Part shown: piece by piece, positions 47,230-56,864 of the stretch
Numbering within the stretch: the stretch's first letter is position 1
Layout: each line of letters starts with the position of its first letter
From: Streptomyces endophytica
GTDB taxonomy: Bacteria; Actinomycetota; Actinomycetes; Streptomycetales; Streptomycetaceae
Direction: 5' to 3'
Length of the DNA stretch: 64,000 bases
NCBI RefSeq assembly: GCF_026153355.1
Contig: NZ_CP110636.1
Location: 4,030,001 to 4,094,000 of the forward strand
Notes under the pieces: model-generated
What the model saw: the letters and a program-made list of their open reading frames with translations, nothing else
What the model was told of the DNA's origin: nothing
Databases searched by the model: none
Made by a program: the position numbers and the translations under genes

Positions 47230-49968
47230 GTGGCAGCAAAGGCAGCGAAGAAGAGCGAAGCGACCGGCACCGAGGCGGCGGCGGGCGATCGTCCCCGCCT
47301 GCTCCTCATGGACGGACATTCCATGGCATACCGGGCGTATTTCGCCCTGCCCGTGGAGAATTTCACCACCGTCACCGGCCAACCGACCAATGCGATCTAC
47401 GGCTTCGCGTCGATGCTCGCGAACACCCTGCGTGACGAGGCGCCCACGCATTTCGCGGTCGCCTTCGACGTCTCGCGCAAGACCTGGCGCTCCGAGGAGT
47501 ATCCGGAGTACAAGGCCAACCGTTCCAAGACCCCCGACGAGTTCAAGGGCCAGGTCGAGCTGATCGGCGAGATGCTCGACGCGATGCGGGTCAAGCGCTT
47601 CGCGGTGGACGGCTTCGAGGCCGACGACGTCATCGCGACGCTCACCGAGCAGGCCGTCGCCCAGGGCTTCCACGTCTCGATCGTCACCGGCGACCGGGAC
47701 TCCTTCCAGCTGGTCTCCGACGACGTCACGGTCCTCTACCCCACCAAGGGCGTCTCGGAGCTGACCCGGTTCACCCCCGAGAAGGTCTTCGAGAAGTACG
47801 GCCTGACCCCCGCCCAGTACCCGGACTTCGCCGCGCTGCGCGGCGACCCGTCCGACAACCTCCCCGGCATCCCCGGCGTCGGCGAGAAGACCGCCACGAA
47901 GTGGATCAACCAGTTCGGTTCGTTCGCGGAACTGGTGGAGCGCGTGGACGAGGTCAAGGGCAAGGCCGGCCAGAACCTCCGTGATCACCTGGAGTCGGTG
48001 AAGCGCAACCGCGTGCTGACCGAGATGGTGCGCGATGTGAAGCTGCCGTGCGGCCCCGAGGAGCTGACCCGCGAGGCGTACGACCGCGAGGCCCTCAAGG
48101 TGTTCCTCAACGCCCTGGAGATCCGCAACCAGGGTCTGCGCGACCGGCTGCACGCCGTCGACCCGGGCGCCGTGGAGACCGCCGAGGAGGCCGCGCCGGC
48201 CCCCGGCGTCGAGGTGGACGGCACGGTCCTGGCCACCGGCGAACTCGCCCCGTGGCTGGCCGAACACGCCACCGGCCCGCTGGGCGTGGCCACCGTCGAC
48301 GTCTGGACACTGGGCAGCGGCAGCGTGGCGGAGATCGCGCTGGCCACCCCGGAGGGGCCGGCCGCCTGGTTCGACCCCGCGCAGCTGGACGAGGCCGACG
48401 AGCAGGCGTTCGCCGCCTGGAGCGCCGACCCCGAGCGCCCGAAGGTGATGCACAACGCCAAGGGCCTGATGCGGGTCTTCGGCGAGCACGGCTGGCGCAT
48501 CGAGGGCGTGACGATGGACACCGCCCTCGCCGCCTATCTGGTCAAGCCCGGCCGCCGCTCCTTCGCGCTGGACGCCCTCTCCATCGAGTACCTCGGCCGG
48601 GACCTCGCCCCGGCCGCGGCCGGCGACGGCCAGCTGGCGTTCGGCGCGGACGAACAGGCCGAGGCGGACGCCCTGATGGCGCAGGCCCGTACGGTCCTCG
48701 ACCTGGGCACGGCGTTCGGGACGAAGCTCGCCGAGGTCGGGGCGGCCGATCTGCTGCGCAATGTGGAGCTGCCGACCAGCGATCTGCTGGCCCGGATGGA
48801 GCGGGCCGGTATCGCCGCGGACCGGGGCTGGCTGGAGCGGATGGAGCAGCAGTTCGCCGGGGCGGTCGCGCAGGCCGTCAAGGAGGCGCACGCCGCCGCG
48901 GGCCATGAGTTCAACCTCGGCTCGCCCAAGCAGCTCCAGGAGGTCCTCTTCGGCGAGCTGGGCCTGCCGAAGACCAAGAAGACCAAGACCGGCTACACCA
49001 CCGACGCCGACGCCCTGGCCTGGCTGGCCGCGCAGACCGACAACGAACTCCCGGTGATCATGCTCCGCCACCGTGAGCAGGCCAAGCTGCGCACGACCGT
49101 CGAGGGCCTGATCAAGACCATCGGCGCGGACGGCCGGATCCACACCACCTTCAACCAGACCGTCGCCGCCACCGGCCGGCTGTCGTCCACCGACCCCAAC
49201 CTGCAGAACATCCCGGTGCGGACGGACGAGGGCCGGGCGATCCGCCGCGGCTTCGTCGTCGGCGAGGGCTTCGAGTCGCTGCTGACCGCCGACTACAGCC
49301 AGATCGAACTGCGCGTGATGGCCCACCTCTCCGAGGACGAGGGCCTGATCGAGGCGTTCACCTCCGGCGAGGACCTGCACACCACCGTCGCCTCCCAGGT
49401 CTTCTCGGTCGCCAAGACCGAGGTCGACCCGGAGATGCGCCGCAAGATCAAGGCGATGTCCTACGGCCTGGCGTACGGGCTGTCGGCGTTCGGCCTCTCC
49501 CAGCAGCTGGGCATCCAGCCCGACGAGGCCCGCAAGCTGATGGACACCTACTTCGAGCGGTTCGGCGGGGTGCGCGACTACCTCCGCCGCGTCGTGGACG
49601 AGGCCCGCGCCACCGGCTACACGGAGACGATGCTCGGCCGCCGCCGCTATCTGCCGGACCTCAACAGCGACAACCGCCAGCGCCGCGAGATGGCCGAGCG
49701 GATGGCGCTGAACGCCCCGATCCAGGGCACCGCCGCCGACATCGTCAAGATCGCGATGCTGCGGGTCGACATCGCCCTGCGGGCCGCGGAGCTGCGGTCC
49801 CGGATGCTGCTCCAGGTCCATGACGAAATCGTCGTCGAGGTGGCCCCCGGCGAACGCCAGCAGGTCGAGGAGCTGCTCCGCCGCGAGATGGCCGACGCGG
49901 TCGAACTGCGCGCCCCGCTGGACGTGTCGGTCGGCTCCGGCAAGGACTGGGAGTCGGCGGCACACTGA
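47230..49968 (+). CDS. polA: DNA polymerase I
   Basis: 912 residues from GTG 47230. The 5'-3' exonuclease (about 20-310) begins LLLMDGHSMAYRAYFALP and has VDGFEADDVIATL and GDRDSFQLVSDDV. The middle domain lacks the Asp-x-Glu proofreading motif (it reads VDVWTLGSGS), as in other actinobacterial PolA, so proofreading is probably absent. The polymerase domain (about 540-912) has motif A DYSQIELRVMAHLSEDE, motif B RRKIKAMSYGLAYGLSAFG and motif C LQVHDEIVVEVA. It fills repair gaps and replaces RNA primers. Confidence 0.97.
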   Translation: MAAKAAKKSEATGTEAAAGDRPRLLLMDGHSMAYRAYFALPVENFTTVTGQPTNAIYGFASMLANTLRDEAPTHFAVAFDVSRKTWRSEEYPEYKANRSKTPDEFKGQVELIGEMLDAMRVKRFAVDGFEADDVIATLTEQAVAQGFHVSIVTGDRDSFQLVSDDVTVLYPTKGVSELTRFTPEKVFEKYGLTPAQYPDFAALRGDPSDNLPGIPGVGEKTATKWINQFGSFAELVERVDEVKGKAGQNLRDHLESVKRNRVLTEMVRDVKLPCGPEELTREAYDREALKVFLNALEIRNQGLRDRLHAVDPGAVETAEEAAPAPGVEVDGTVLATGELAPWLAEHATGPLGVATVDVWTLGSGSVAEIALATPEGPAAWFDPAQLDEADEQAFAAWSADPERPKVMHNAKGLMRVFGEHGWRIEGVTMDTALAAYLVKPGRRSFALDALSIEYLGRDLAPAAAGDGQLAFGADEQAEADALMAQARTVLDLGTAFGTKLAEVGAADLLRNVELPTSDLLARMERAGIAADRGWLERMEQQFAGAVAQAVKEAHAAAGHEFNLGSPKQLQEVLFGELGLPKTKKTKTGYTTDADALAWLAAQTDNELPVIMLRHREQAKLRTTVEGLIKTIGADGRIHTTFNQTVAATGRLSSTDPNLQNIPVRTDEGRAIRRGFVVGEGFESLLTADYSQIELRVMAHLSEDEGLIEAFTSGEDLHTTVASQVFSVAKTEVDPEMRRKIKAMSYGLAYGLSAFGLSQQLGIQPDEARKLMDTYFERFGGVRDYLRRVVDEARATGYTETMLGRRRYLPDLNSDNRQRREMAERMALNAPIQGTAADIVKIAMLRVDIALRAAELRSRMLLQVHDEIVVEVAPGERQQVEELLRREMADAVELRAPLDVSVGSGKDWESAAH

Positions 49969-50048
49969 CGGGAGCGCGGCGGAGCCCGCCGGCCGGACGC
50001 GGCGGGCCGGGGCCGAGGGGCGGGGCCTCGGTTCCGCCCGGGCGTGCC

Positions 50049-50966
50049 TCAGTCGGTGGCGTGCACCGCCTCCCGTGGGTCCGCTGCTGCACCGGCCCGC
50101 GCGGCCGGCAGCGGGCCCTCGGCCGGCCGCCCGCGGCGCGCCCGCCGGTCCAGCAGGCGTACCGCCAGGCCGTGGAGCAGCAGCCCGACGGTGAGCCCGG
50201 CGCCCGCGCCGAAGAGTGCGGATGGCAGATAGTCGAACCACGCCGCCGCGTCCCCGTATTCGGCGTGCGCCCGCAGGACGCGGTCCACCGCGCCGGCCAG
50301 GACGCACACCAGCAGCGGGAGGATGAGCAGCAGCCGCATCCGCACGGTCAACGCGGGCACGGCGGCCGCGGCGCCGGCCCTGACCCCGGGGTCGGCGGCC
50401 TCGGCGGCCCGTAGCGCCGACCATCCGAACCACACCAGCGCGGTCATCGCCAGCGCCGAGGTGCCGTACTGCAGATACGTCGGCACCGGCCACCCGCCCA
50501 CGACCCGGTCCAGGCCCGGCACCAGCCGCGTCCCCCAGCGGCCCGGGTGGGTGAAGGCGTCCCACACCACATGGGTCGTCGCACCGAGCACCGCGGAGAG
50601 CACGAACCAGCCGGTGAGCGCGGCGAGTTCACGGGGTCCGCGCGGACGCCACGGGCGACCCCGGACGCACAGCGACACCCGGCCCCGCCAGGCCCGCGGC
50701 AGCAGCGCCAGCAGCGGGTCGCGCACCAGCAGCCAGCCGCCGACCAGCGCCGCGGTGATCAGCACATCGACCGTCAGCACCCCGGACGGCGCATGGGTGA
50801 CCGCGCCGAACTCCATACCGCCGGGCACCAGCGTGTCCGCGTAGTACGTCATGTCCGGCGCGAACGACCCCGCCACCAGCGCCGAGGCGACCAGCCGCCC
50901 GCGGGCCGTGCCGGTCCGCCGGACGGCCGGCAGCACCGCCGCCGCATGGCTGAGCGTGAACGGCAT
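50049..50966 (-). CDS. DUF4184 family membrane protein
   Basis: 305 residues. It begins MPFTLSHAAAVLPAVRRTG and continues VAGSFAPDMTYY and TTHVVWDAFTHPGRWG, the pattern of DUF4184/YdjM-like integral membrane proteins with conserved His/Asp that may bind metal. About seven hydrophobic segments. The role is not established. A C-terminal charged tail after residue 270 is cytosolic. It is divergent from the lytic transglycosylase gene, 152 bp apart. Confidence 0.8.
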   Translation of the reverse strand: MPFTLSHAAAVLPAVRRTGTARGRLVASALVAGSFAPDMTYYADTLVPGGMEFGAVTHAPSGVLTVDVLITAALVGGWLLVRDPLLALLPRAWRGRVSLCVRGRPWRPRGPRELAALTGWFVLSAVLGATTHVVWDAFTHPGRWGTRLVPGLDRVVGGWPVPTYLQYGTSALAMTALVWFGWSALRAAEAADPGVRAGAAAAVPALTVRMRLLLILPLLVCVLAGAVDRVLRAHAEYGDAAAWFDYLPSALFGAGAGLTVGLLLHGLAVRLLDRRARRGRPAEGPLPAARAGAAADPREAVHATD

Positions 50967-51118
50967 GACAACCCACCCCTCGATCGATTCAGATCATTAT
51001 GTGTCCGATGAGGTGGTAGATGCCGGGCCCGAGTTGTCGTAGTGTCGCCTGAGTTGGAGCGCCGGGGAGCGCGACACCACGTCAGAAACGCGGTGCGTCA
51101 ACGCGGAGGGGACCACGT

Positions 51119-52927
51119 ATGGCAGCCACATTCCGGCGGCGACTTCGCAGGGGAGCGGCCTCGACGGCCGTGGCGGCGTTCGTCCTCGCCGCCCTGACCG
51201 CCTCCCAGTCGCCGGACGCCACCGCAAAGGCGGCCAAGGAACAGGAACCCTCCCCGCCGGTCGACACCCCCATCGACGGCGGCGCGCCGTACTACACCGA
51301 ACTGCCGCCGCACAACAGCCTCGCGCCGCCCCGCCGTTCCTCCCACTCCCGCCCCGACGGCGGCACCCGCGTCATCACCGGGCCCGCCCAGGCCGGCATC
51401 CCCGCCACCGTCCTGGCCGCGTACAAGAACGCCCAGTCCCGCATCGACGCCGAGGACCCCGGCTGCCGGCTGCCCTGGCAACTGCTCGCCGGAATCGGCA
51501 AGGTCGAATCCGGCCAGGCCGGTGGCGGCGCGGTCGACGCCGAGGGCACCACCCTCCAGCCGATCCTCGGCCCGCAGCTCAACGGCCACGGCTTCGCCCG
51601 CATCCTCGACACCGACGGCGGCCGCTACGACGGCGACACCACCCACGACCGCGCCGTCGGCCCGATGCAGTTCATCCCCTCCACCTGGTCCCAGGGCGGT
51701 CCGTACCAGGGCGGTTGGGGCGCCGACGGCAACGGCGACGGCAAGAAGGACCCCAACAACGTCTACGACGCCGCGCTCGCCGCCGGCCGCTACCTCTGCG
51801 CCGACGGCCGCGATCTGTCGGACCCCGGCGACCTGGACCGCGCCGTCCTCGGCTACAACAACTCCGCCGACTATCTGCGCACCGTGCTGTCCTGGTACAC
51901 GTTCTACCGCAAGGGCACCTACGAGGTGCCCGACGGCCACGGCGTCCTCCCGGTGCACCACCGCGGGACCCACGAAACCGGCAACGGGCATGAAACCGGG
52001 CACGCGGGCGGCCGCACCGGCGGCGGAAGCGGCCAGGGCCGGGCCCACGGCAAGGGTTCCGGCACGCCCGCCAAGCCCCGGCCCGAGCCCAACGGGCCCG
52101 CGCGACCCGGCGGTTCCGGTTCCGGCCACACACCGGGCACTCCCACCCCGAAGCCCAAGCCCGGCACCCCCAAGCCCGGCACCCCGGCACCCGCCAAGCC
52201 CGGCCCCGTCACCGCTCTCGCCCGCGTCGGCGACCAGGACCTGACCGCCACCGCCGGCACCGACTTCGCCACCGCGCCCCGGGTACGCGCCAAGGACGCC
52301 GCGGGCAAGCCCGTCGCCGGCGCCCGGATCCGCTTCACCCTCCCCGCCGGCACCGACGCCCGCTTCCCCGGCAACGCCACCACCGCCACCGTCACCACCG
52401 GCAAGGACGGCCTGGCCACCGCGCCCACCCTGCACGCGGGCGACCAGGCCGGCGACTTCACCGTCCGGGCGACGGCCGTCGGCCGCACCCTGCCCGCCGT
52501 CACCTTCGACGCCACCGTCAAGGCCAAGCCGGCGCCGAAGGCCGACACCCTCACCCGCACCTCGGACAAGGAACTGACCGCCACCGCCGGCCAGGCCTTC
52601 GCCGAGGACGCCGTCGAGATCAAGGCGACCTTCCAGGGCAAGATCGCGGCCGGGGTGCCGGTCACCGCGACCATGGTCACCGACGACCCCGACAAGCCGG
52701 TGGAGAACGACCGGGGTCCCTACTTCAAGGACCCGAAGGCCACCGGCGACAACAAGGACAAGCCGGTCCGCACCCTCGCCGGGCTGACCACGGACGCCGA
52801 CGGCCTGCTGAAACTCCCGAAGATCTACACCGACTCGCACACCGGGACGTTCCTGCTGCGGCTGACCACCGACGACGGCGCCGTCCTCACCGTCAAGCTG
52901 AAGGTTGCCGCCCCGGCCACCTCCTGA
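51119..52927 (+). CDS. Secreted lytic murein transglycosylase
   Basis: 602 residues. An Arg-rich N-terminus and hydrophobic core (STAVAAFVLAALTAS) form a signal peptide or anchor. The SLT/MltB-like domain (about 95-280) has LPWQLLAGIGKVESGQ, where the Glu is catalytic, and then VGPMQFIPSTWSQ and NNVYDAALAAGRYLC, the standard motifs. A Pro/Lys/Gly-rich linker (about 285-362) leads to two beta-sandwich repeats (about 363-470 and 480-602), each opening with DxxLTATAG. It cleaves peptidoglycan glycan strands; the repeats may bind the wall. Confidence 0.9.
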   Translation: MAATFRRRLRRGAASTAVAAFVLAALTASQSPDATAKAAKEQEPSPPVDTPIDGGAPYYTELPPHNSLAPPRRSSHSRPDGGTRVITGPAQAGIPATVLAAYKNAQSRIDAEDPGCRLPWQLLAGIGKVESGQAGGGAVDAEGTTLQPILGPQLNGHGFARILDTDGGRYDGDTTHDRAVGPMQFIPSTWSQGGPYQGGWGADGNGDGKKDPNNVYDAALAAGRYLCADGRDLSDPGDLDRAVLGYNNSADYLRTVLSWYTFYRKGTYEVPDGHGVLPVHHRGTHETGNGHETGHAGGRTGGGSGQGRAHGKGSGTPAKPRPEPNGPARPGGSGSGHTPGTPTPKPKPGTPKPGTPAPAKPGPVTALARVGDQDLTATAGTDFATAPRVRAKDAAGKPVAGARIRFTLPAGTDARFPGNATTATVTTGKDGLATAPTLHAGDQAGDFTVRATAVGRTLPAVTFDATVKAKPAPKADTLTRTSDKELTATAGQAFAEDAVEIKATFQGKIAAGVPVTATMVTDDPDKPVENDRGPYFKDPKATGDNKDKPVRTLAGLTTDADGLLKLPKIYTDSHTGTFLLRLTTDDGAVLTVKLKVAAPATS

Positions 52928-52988
52928 CCACACCGGCGGCCGGCGACCCCGGCCGCAGACCACGGCCGGCCGGCACCCCGCCCGGTCC

Positions 52989-53030
52989 GCACCGCCGCCC
53001 TGCCCGCCGTCCCGGGCAGGGCGGCGGTGC
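52989..53030 (+). terminator. Terminator after the transglycosylase gene
   Basis: Perfect 18-bp inverted repeat: arms 52989-53006 and 53013-53030 with a 6-nt loop. Confidence 0.8.
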
Positions 53031-53124
53031 CCCATCTGCCCGGGCGGCACGTGTTCTCATCTCCGCCGCCCGTTGCTACGGTGCCCCCGCCCTGACGCCG
53101 TATCAGATGTGCCGGGAGGCGACC

Positions 53125-53259
53125 ATGCGCGCCCTGATTGCCGCCGCGGCCGGACTGGCCGCCGCACTCGCCCTCGTCCTCACCGTCACGGCCGTCGGCA
53201 CCCCCAGCGGCACCACCTCACCCAAGCCGCTGCTCACCACCGTCCCCGCACACCCCTGA
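53125..53259 (+). CDS. SPW_0924-like small membrane protein
   Basis: 44 residues. ATG 53125 follows GGGAGG. One hydrophobic segment (MRALIAAAAGLAAALALVLT) and a short tail GTPSGTTSPKPLLTTVPAHP. It resembles, from memory, the small actinobacterial SPW_0924 family; the function is unknown. It ends 18 bp before the DUF3068 gene, and the two are probably co-transcribed. Confidence 0.7.
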   Translation: MRALIAAAAGLAAALALVLTVTAVGTPSGTTSPKPLLTTVPAHP

Positions 53260-53277
53260 GGGAGGGACGCCGCCGCC

Positions 53278-54264
53278 ATGCGCCGCACCGCCAGCCTGGT
53301 ACTGCTCGCCTTCGCCGTCTTCTTCACCGCACTCTCCCCGCTGCTGCGGTGGTACGCCTTCCCGCGGCTCGCCAAGATCCCGCCCGGCCAGTACCAGGAC
53401 ATGGTCCTGGAGGCCCGGCCCGCCACCCTCATCGACTACGGCACCATGAAGGCCAGGAAGGTCCCCAAGGTCACCATCGTCCAGACCCTCAAGGGCGACG
53501 TCGCCGCCTCCGACCGGATCGAGCGGACCGCCGGCCGCGACGTCGTCGTCTGGGACGCCCTGTCCTACGTCGCCGGACCCGACGGCAAGATGGTCTCCGA
53601 GATCCCCGAGCGCTACATCTTCGACGCCCACTCCCAGGACCCCGTGCACGCCACCGGCGAGATGGTCGACGGCGACCCCGTGCACCGCACCGGCATCGAG
53701 TACAAGTGGCCGTTCCTCACCGAGAAGCGCGACTACACCTACTTCGACGCCCAGACCCGCACCTCGGCCCCCATCCACTACAAGGGCACCCGCACCTTCC
53801 GCGGCCTGGAGGTCTACTACTTCGAGCAGACCATCCCCTGGACCAAGGTCCCGCTGCCCAAGAAGATGCCGGTCAAGGGCATCACCCCGAAGGCCGTCGA
53901 GAAGATGGGCACCACCCGCTGGTACGCCACCAAGCGGATGTTCTGGGTCGAGCCGGTCACCGGCGCCCCCGTCAACGGCGAGGAAATCCACCGGGAAGAG
54001 CTGCGCGGCGGCGACCTCCTGCCCGGCGGCGGCAAGGTCACCGCGTTCGCCGGCCACGTCAGGATGCGCGCCGACTACGTCGACTCCACCGTCGCCCTGG
54101 TGACCTCCCAGCGCACCCTCGTCCTGCTCCTGACCAGCTACCTCCCCTGGGGATTCCTGACCCTCGGCGCCGCACTGCTCGCGCTGAGCCTCCACCTCGA
54201 AGCCCGCGGCCGCCGCCCGGCCACCCCGGAGACGGAAGCGGAACCCGCCCTCAACCCCGCCTGA
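53278..54264 (+). CDS. DUF3068 domain membrane-anchored protein
   Basis: 328 residues. An N-terminal hydrophobic helix (SLVLLAFAVFFTALSPLLRW) and one near the C-terminus (LVLLLTSYLPWGFLTLGAALLALSL) enclose an extracytoplasmic domain that starts KIPPGQYQDMVLEA and contains GIEYKWPFLTEKRDYTYFDAQT and FRGLEVYYFEQ, as in DUF3068 (PorA-like) proteins. Actinobacterial members are surface proteins of uncertain role. Its stop overlaps the convergent hrpB 3' end by 14 bp. Confidence 0.85.
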   Translation: MRRTASLVLLAFAVFFTALSPLLRWYAFPRLAKIPPGQYQDMVLEARPATLIDYGTMKARKVPKVTIVQTLKGDVAASDRIERTAGRDVVVWDALSYVAGPDGKMVSEIPERYIFDAHSQDPVHATGEMVDGDPVHRTGIEYKWPFLTEKRDYTYFDAQTRTSAPIHYKGTRTFRGLEVYYFEQTIPWTKVPLPKKMPVKGITPKAVEKMGTTRWYATKRMFWVEPVTGAPVNGEEIHREELRGGDLLPGGGKVTAFAGHVRMRADYVDSTVALVTSQRTLVLLLTSYLPWGFLTLGAALLALSLHLEARGRRPATPETEAEPALNPA

Positions 54265-56809
54265 GCCGCGCGGTGGTGTGCCGGGTCGGTTCGGCCGCCG
54301 AAGGGTCCTCCGGCCAGGGGTGCTTGGGATAGCGGCCGCGCAACTCCGCGCGCACGGCGCGGTATCCGTCCCGCCAGAACGACGCCAGATCGGCCGTGAC
54401 GGCGGCCGGGCGCCCCGCCGGCGACAGCAGATGCACCAGCACCGGCACCCGCCCGCCGGCTGTCCGCGGCGACTCCTGCCAGCCGAACAGCTCCTGCAGC
54501 TTCACCGCCAGCACCGGCTGCTCCCCGCCGTAGTCCACCCGCACCCGGGAACCGCTCGGCACCTCGATGCGCTCCGGAGCCAGCTCGTCGAAGCGGGCCG
54601 CGTCGCCGGTCGCCCAGGGCAGCAGCCGGACCAGCGCCGCAGCCGTGTCGGCCCGCTCCAGATCCGCCCGCCGCCGCGCCCGGCCCAGCTCCACCCCCAG
54701 CCAGTCCTCCACCCGCGCGAGCAACGCCGCGTCCGACACGTCCGGCCACGGCGCGCCCAGCTCCCGGTGCAGGAACGCCATCCGCTGCCGCACCGCCACC
54801 GCGCCCGCCGGCCACCGCAGCAGCCCGAGCCCTTCCCGGCGCAGCCCGGCCACCACGGCCTCCCGCACCAGCTCCGGATCCGGCGCCGACAGCGGCCGCA
54901 CCGCCAGCTCGATCGCCCCCAGCCGCTCCACCCGCCGCGCCACCACGTCCCCGTCCGTCCAGCGCACCTCCTCACCCGAGGAATACAGCGCCCGCGCCGC
55001 GGCACACGCCGTGTCCTCGTCGATCACCGCCGCCAGCCGTATCCGCGCCGACGCCGCGGCCACCGGCCGGTCCGCCACCGCGACCGCCAGCCACTGCGCG
55101 TCCCGCAGCCGCGAACCCTCCCGGCCCGGCTCGGCACCGGTGCCCGACGCCATCAGATAGCTGCCGGCCCCGCGCGCCCGGGCCACCCGCTCGGGAAACG
55201 CCAGCGCGGCGACCAGCCCCGCCACCGCGTCGTCCGACGCGCCCCGCCCCGGGCCGTCACCACGGGGCGCCTCCCCGGCCCCGGCCGCACCGGGCTCACC
55301 GACCGCCGCCGCCAGCCGCCGCGCCTCCTGCCGCCACCTGGCGGCATAGCCGTCCCCGCCCCGGCGCGCGGTGCGCCAGGCCTCCGCCAGATCGTCCCCG
55401 TACGCCCGCGGCGGCTCCTCGCTGAGCAGGGCCACCACCTCCGCCGCCCGTCGCACGCCGACCTCGGCGGAGCCGTCCAGCAGAGCCCGCGCCAGCCGGG
55501 GATGCACGCCCATCCGCGCCATCCGCAGCCCCCGCCGCGTCGCCCGGCCCGCCGCGTCCACCGCGCCGACCGCCGTCAGCACCTCCCGGGCCGCGCCCAG
55601 CGCCCCGGCCGGCGGCGGGTCCAGCAGCGCCAGACCGCCCGCGTCCGGATCGCCCCAGCACGCCGCCTGCAACGCGAACGCGGTCAGATCGGCCACCCTG
55701 ATCTCCGGGTCGGGGAAGGCCGGCAGCCGCCCGTCCTCACCCTCCGCCCAGCAGCGGTAGACCACGCCCGGCGCCTCCCGCCCGGCCCGGCCCGCCCGCT
55801 GCCGGGCCGCCGCCCGGGACGCCCGTACGGTCGTCAGCGCGCTCAGCCCCCGCGCATGGTCCATCCGCGGCACCCGCGCCAGCCCGCTGTCGACCACCAC
55901 CCGCACCCCCGGCACGGTCAGACTCGACTCCGCCACCGAGGTCGCCAGCACCACCCTGCGGACGCCGTCGCCGCCCGCCAGTACGGCGTCCTGCACCTCG
56001 GCCGGCGCCCGGCCGTGCACCTGCAGCACCTCGGCGTCCACCCCGGCCAGCTCCCCGGCGACCCGCCCGATCTCCCCGACCCCGGGCAGGAAGCACAGCA
56101 CATCGCCGGTCCGCTCGCGCAGCGCCCGCCGCACCACGCCCGCCACATGAGTCAGCAGCGCCGGATCGACCCGCAGGCCGTGCGCCGGCCGCACCGGCCG
56201 CTCCGGGGGCGCCCACACCGTCTCCACCGGATGCGACACGCCCGCCGCCTCCACCACCGGGGCCGGCCCCGCCGCCCCGCCCAGCAGTCCGGCCCACCCC
56301 TCGGCGTCCGTCGTCGCCGACGCGGCAACCAGCCGCAGCTCCGGGCGGAGCGTCTCCCGCACGTCCAGCAGGAACGCCGCCGAGGTGTCGGCGTCCAGAT
56401 GCCGCTCATGGCACTCGTCCAGCACCACGACATCCACCCCGGCCAGCTCCGGATCGCGCTGCAACCGCTGCAGCAACACGCCGGTCGTCACCACCTCCAC
56501 GGCCGTACGCGGCCCGGCCCGCCGCTCGCCGCGCACCGTGAACCCCACCCGGTCACCCACCTGCTCGCCCAGCAGCCAGGCCATCCGGCGCGCCGCGGCC
56601 CGGGCCGCGATCCGCCGCGGCTCGGCGACCAGCACCCGTCGGCGCGGCCCGTCGCCGGTCAGCCCGGCCAGGTCCAGCGGCACCAGCGTCGTCTTGCCGG
56701 TGCCCGGCGGGGCGCACAGCACCACGCTGCCGGCCCCGTCGAGGGCGGCGCGCAGCGCGGGCAGGGCGGTCCGTACGGGCAGCTGGGCGAGTGCGTCACG
56801 GGCGATCAC
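54251..56809 (-). CDS. hrpB: ATP-dependent RNA helicase HrpB
   Basis: 852 residues from GTG 56809; an ATG at 56839 adds ten residues. DEAH-box helicase with Walker A CAPPGTGKTTLVPLDLA, DECHERHLD, SATTDAEGW, CFLPGVGEIGRVAGEL, LATSVAESSLTVPGVR and RQRAGRAGREAPG (motif VI). The C-terminal HrpB domain carries VPVLVHLLSPAGRPAAVTADLASFW and GRYPKHPWPEDP, specific for HrpB rather than HrpA. The cellular substrate is not settled in the family. The methyltransferase gene lies 55 bp upstream on the same strand. Confidence 0.93.
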   Translation of the reverse strand: MIARDALAQLPVRTALPALRAALDGAGSVVLCAPPGTGKTTLVPLDLAGLTGDGPRRRVLVAEPRRIAARAAARRMAWLLGEQVGDRVGFTVRGERRAGPRTAVEVVTTGVLLQRLQRDPELAGVDVVVLDECHERHLDADTSAAFLLDVRETLRPELRLVAASATTDAEGWAGLLGGAAGPAPVVEAAGVSHPVETVWAPPERPVRPAHGLRVDPALLTHVAGVVRRALRERTGDVLCFLPGVGEIGRVAGELAGVDAEVLQVHGRAPAEVQDAVLAGGDGVRRVVLATSVAESSLTVPGVRVVVDSGLARVPRMDHARGLSALTTVRASRAAARQRAGRAGREAPGVVYRCWAEGEDGRLPAFPDPEIRVADLTAFALQAACWGDPDAGGLALLDPPPAGALGAAREVLTAVGAVDAAGRATRRGLRMARMGVHPRLARALLDGSAEVGVRRAAEVVALLSEEPPRAYGDDLAEAWRTARRGGDGYAARWRQEARRLAAAVGEPGAAGAGEAPRGDGPGRGASDDAVAGLVAALAFPERVARARGAGSYLMASGTGAEPGREGSRLRDAQWLAVAVADRPVAAASARIRLAAVIDEDTACAAARALYSSGEEVRWTDGDVVARRVERLGAIELAVRPLSAPDPELVREAVVAGLRREGLGLLRWPAGAVAVRQRMAFLHRELGAPWPDVSDAALLARVEDWLGVELGRARRRADLERADTAAALVRLLPWATGDAARFDELAPERIEVPSGSRVRVDYGGEQPVLAVKLQELFGWQESPRTAGGRVPVLVHLLSPAGRPAAVTADLASFWRDGYRAVRAELRGRYPKHPWPEDPSAAEPTRHTTARLRRG

Positions 56810-56864
56810 AACCCCCAGTCTGCCGCCCGCCACCGACAACGCCGCCGGCCGCCGGCAGGGGCCG

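Noticed and set aside
50967..51118. c-di-AMP (ydaO-type) riboswitch before the wall hydrolase gene
   Set aside because: Such elements precede some actinobacterial wall hydrolases, but I could not recognise the conserved core here.
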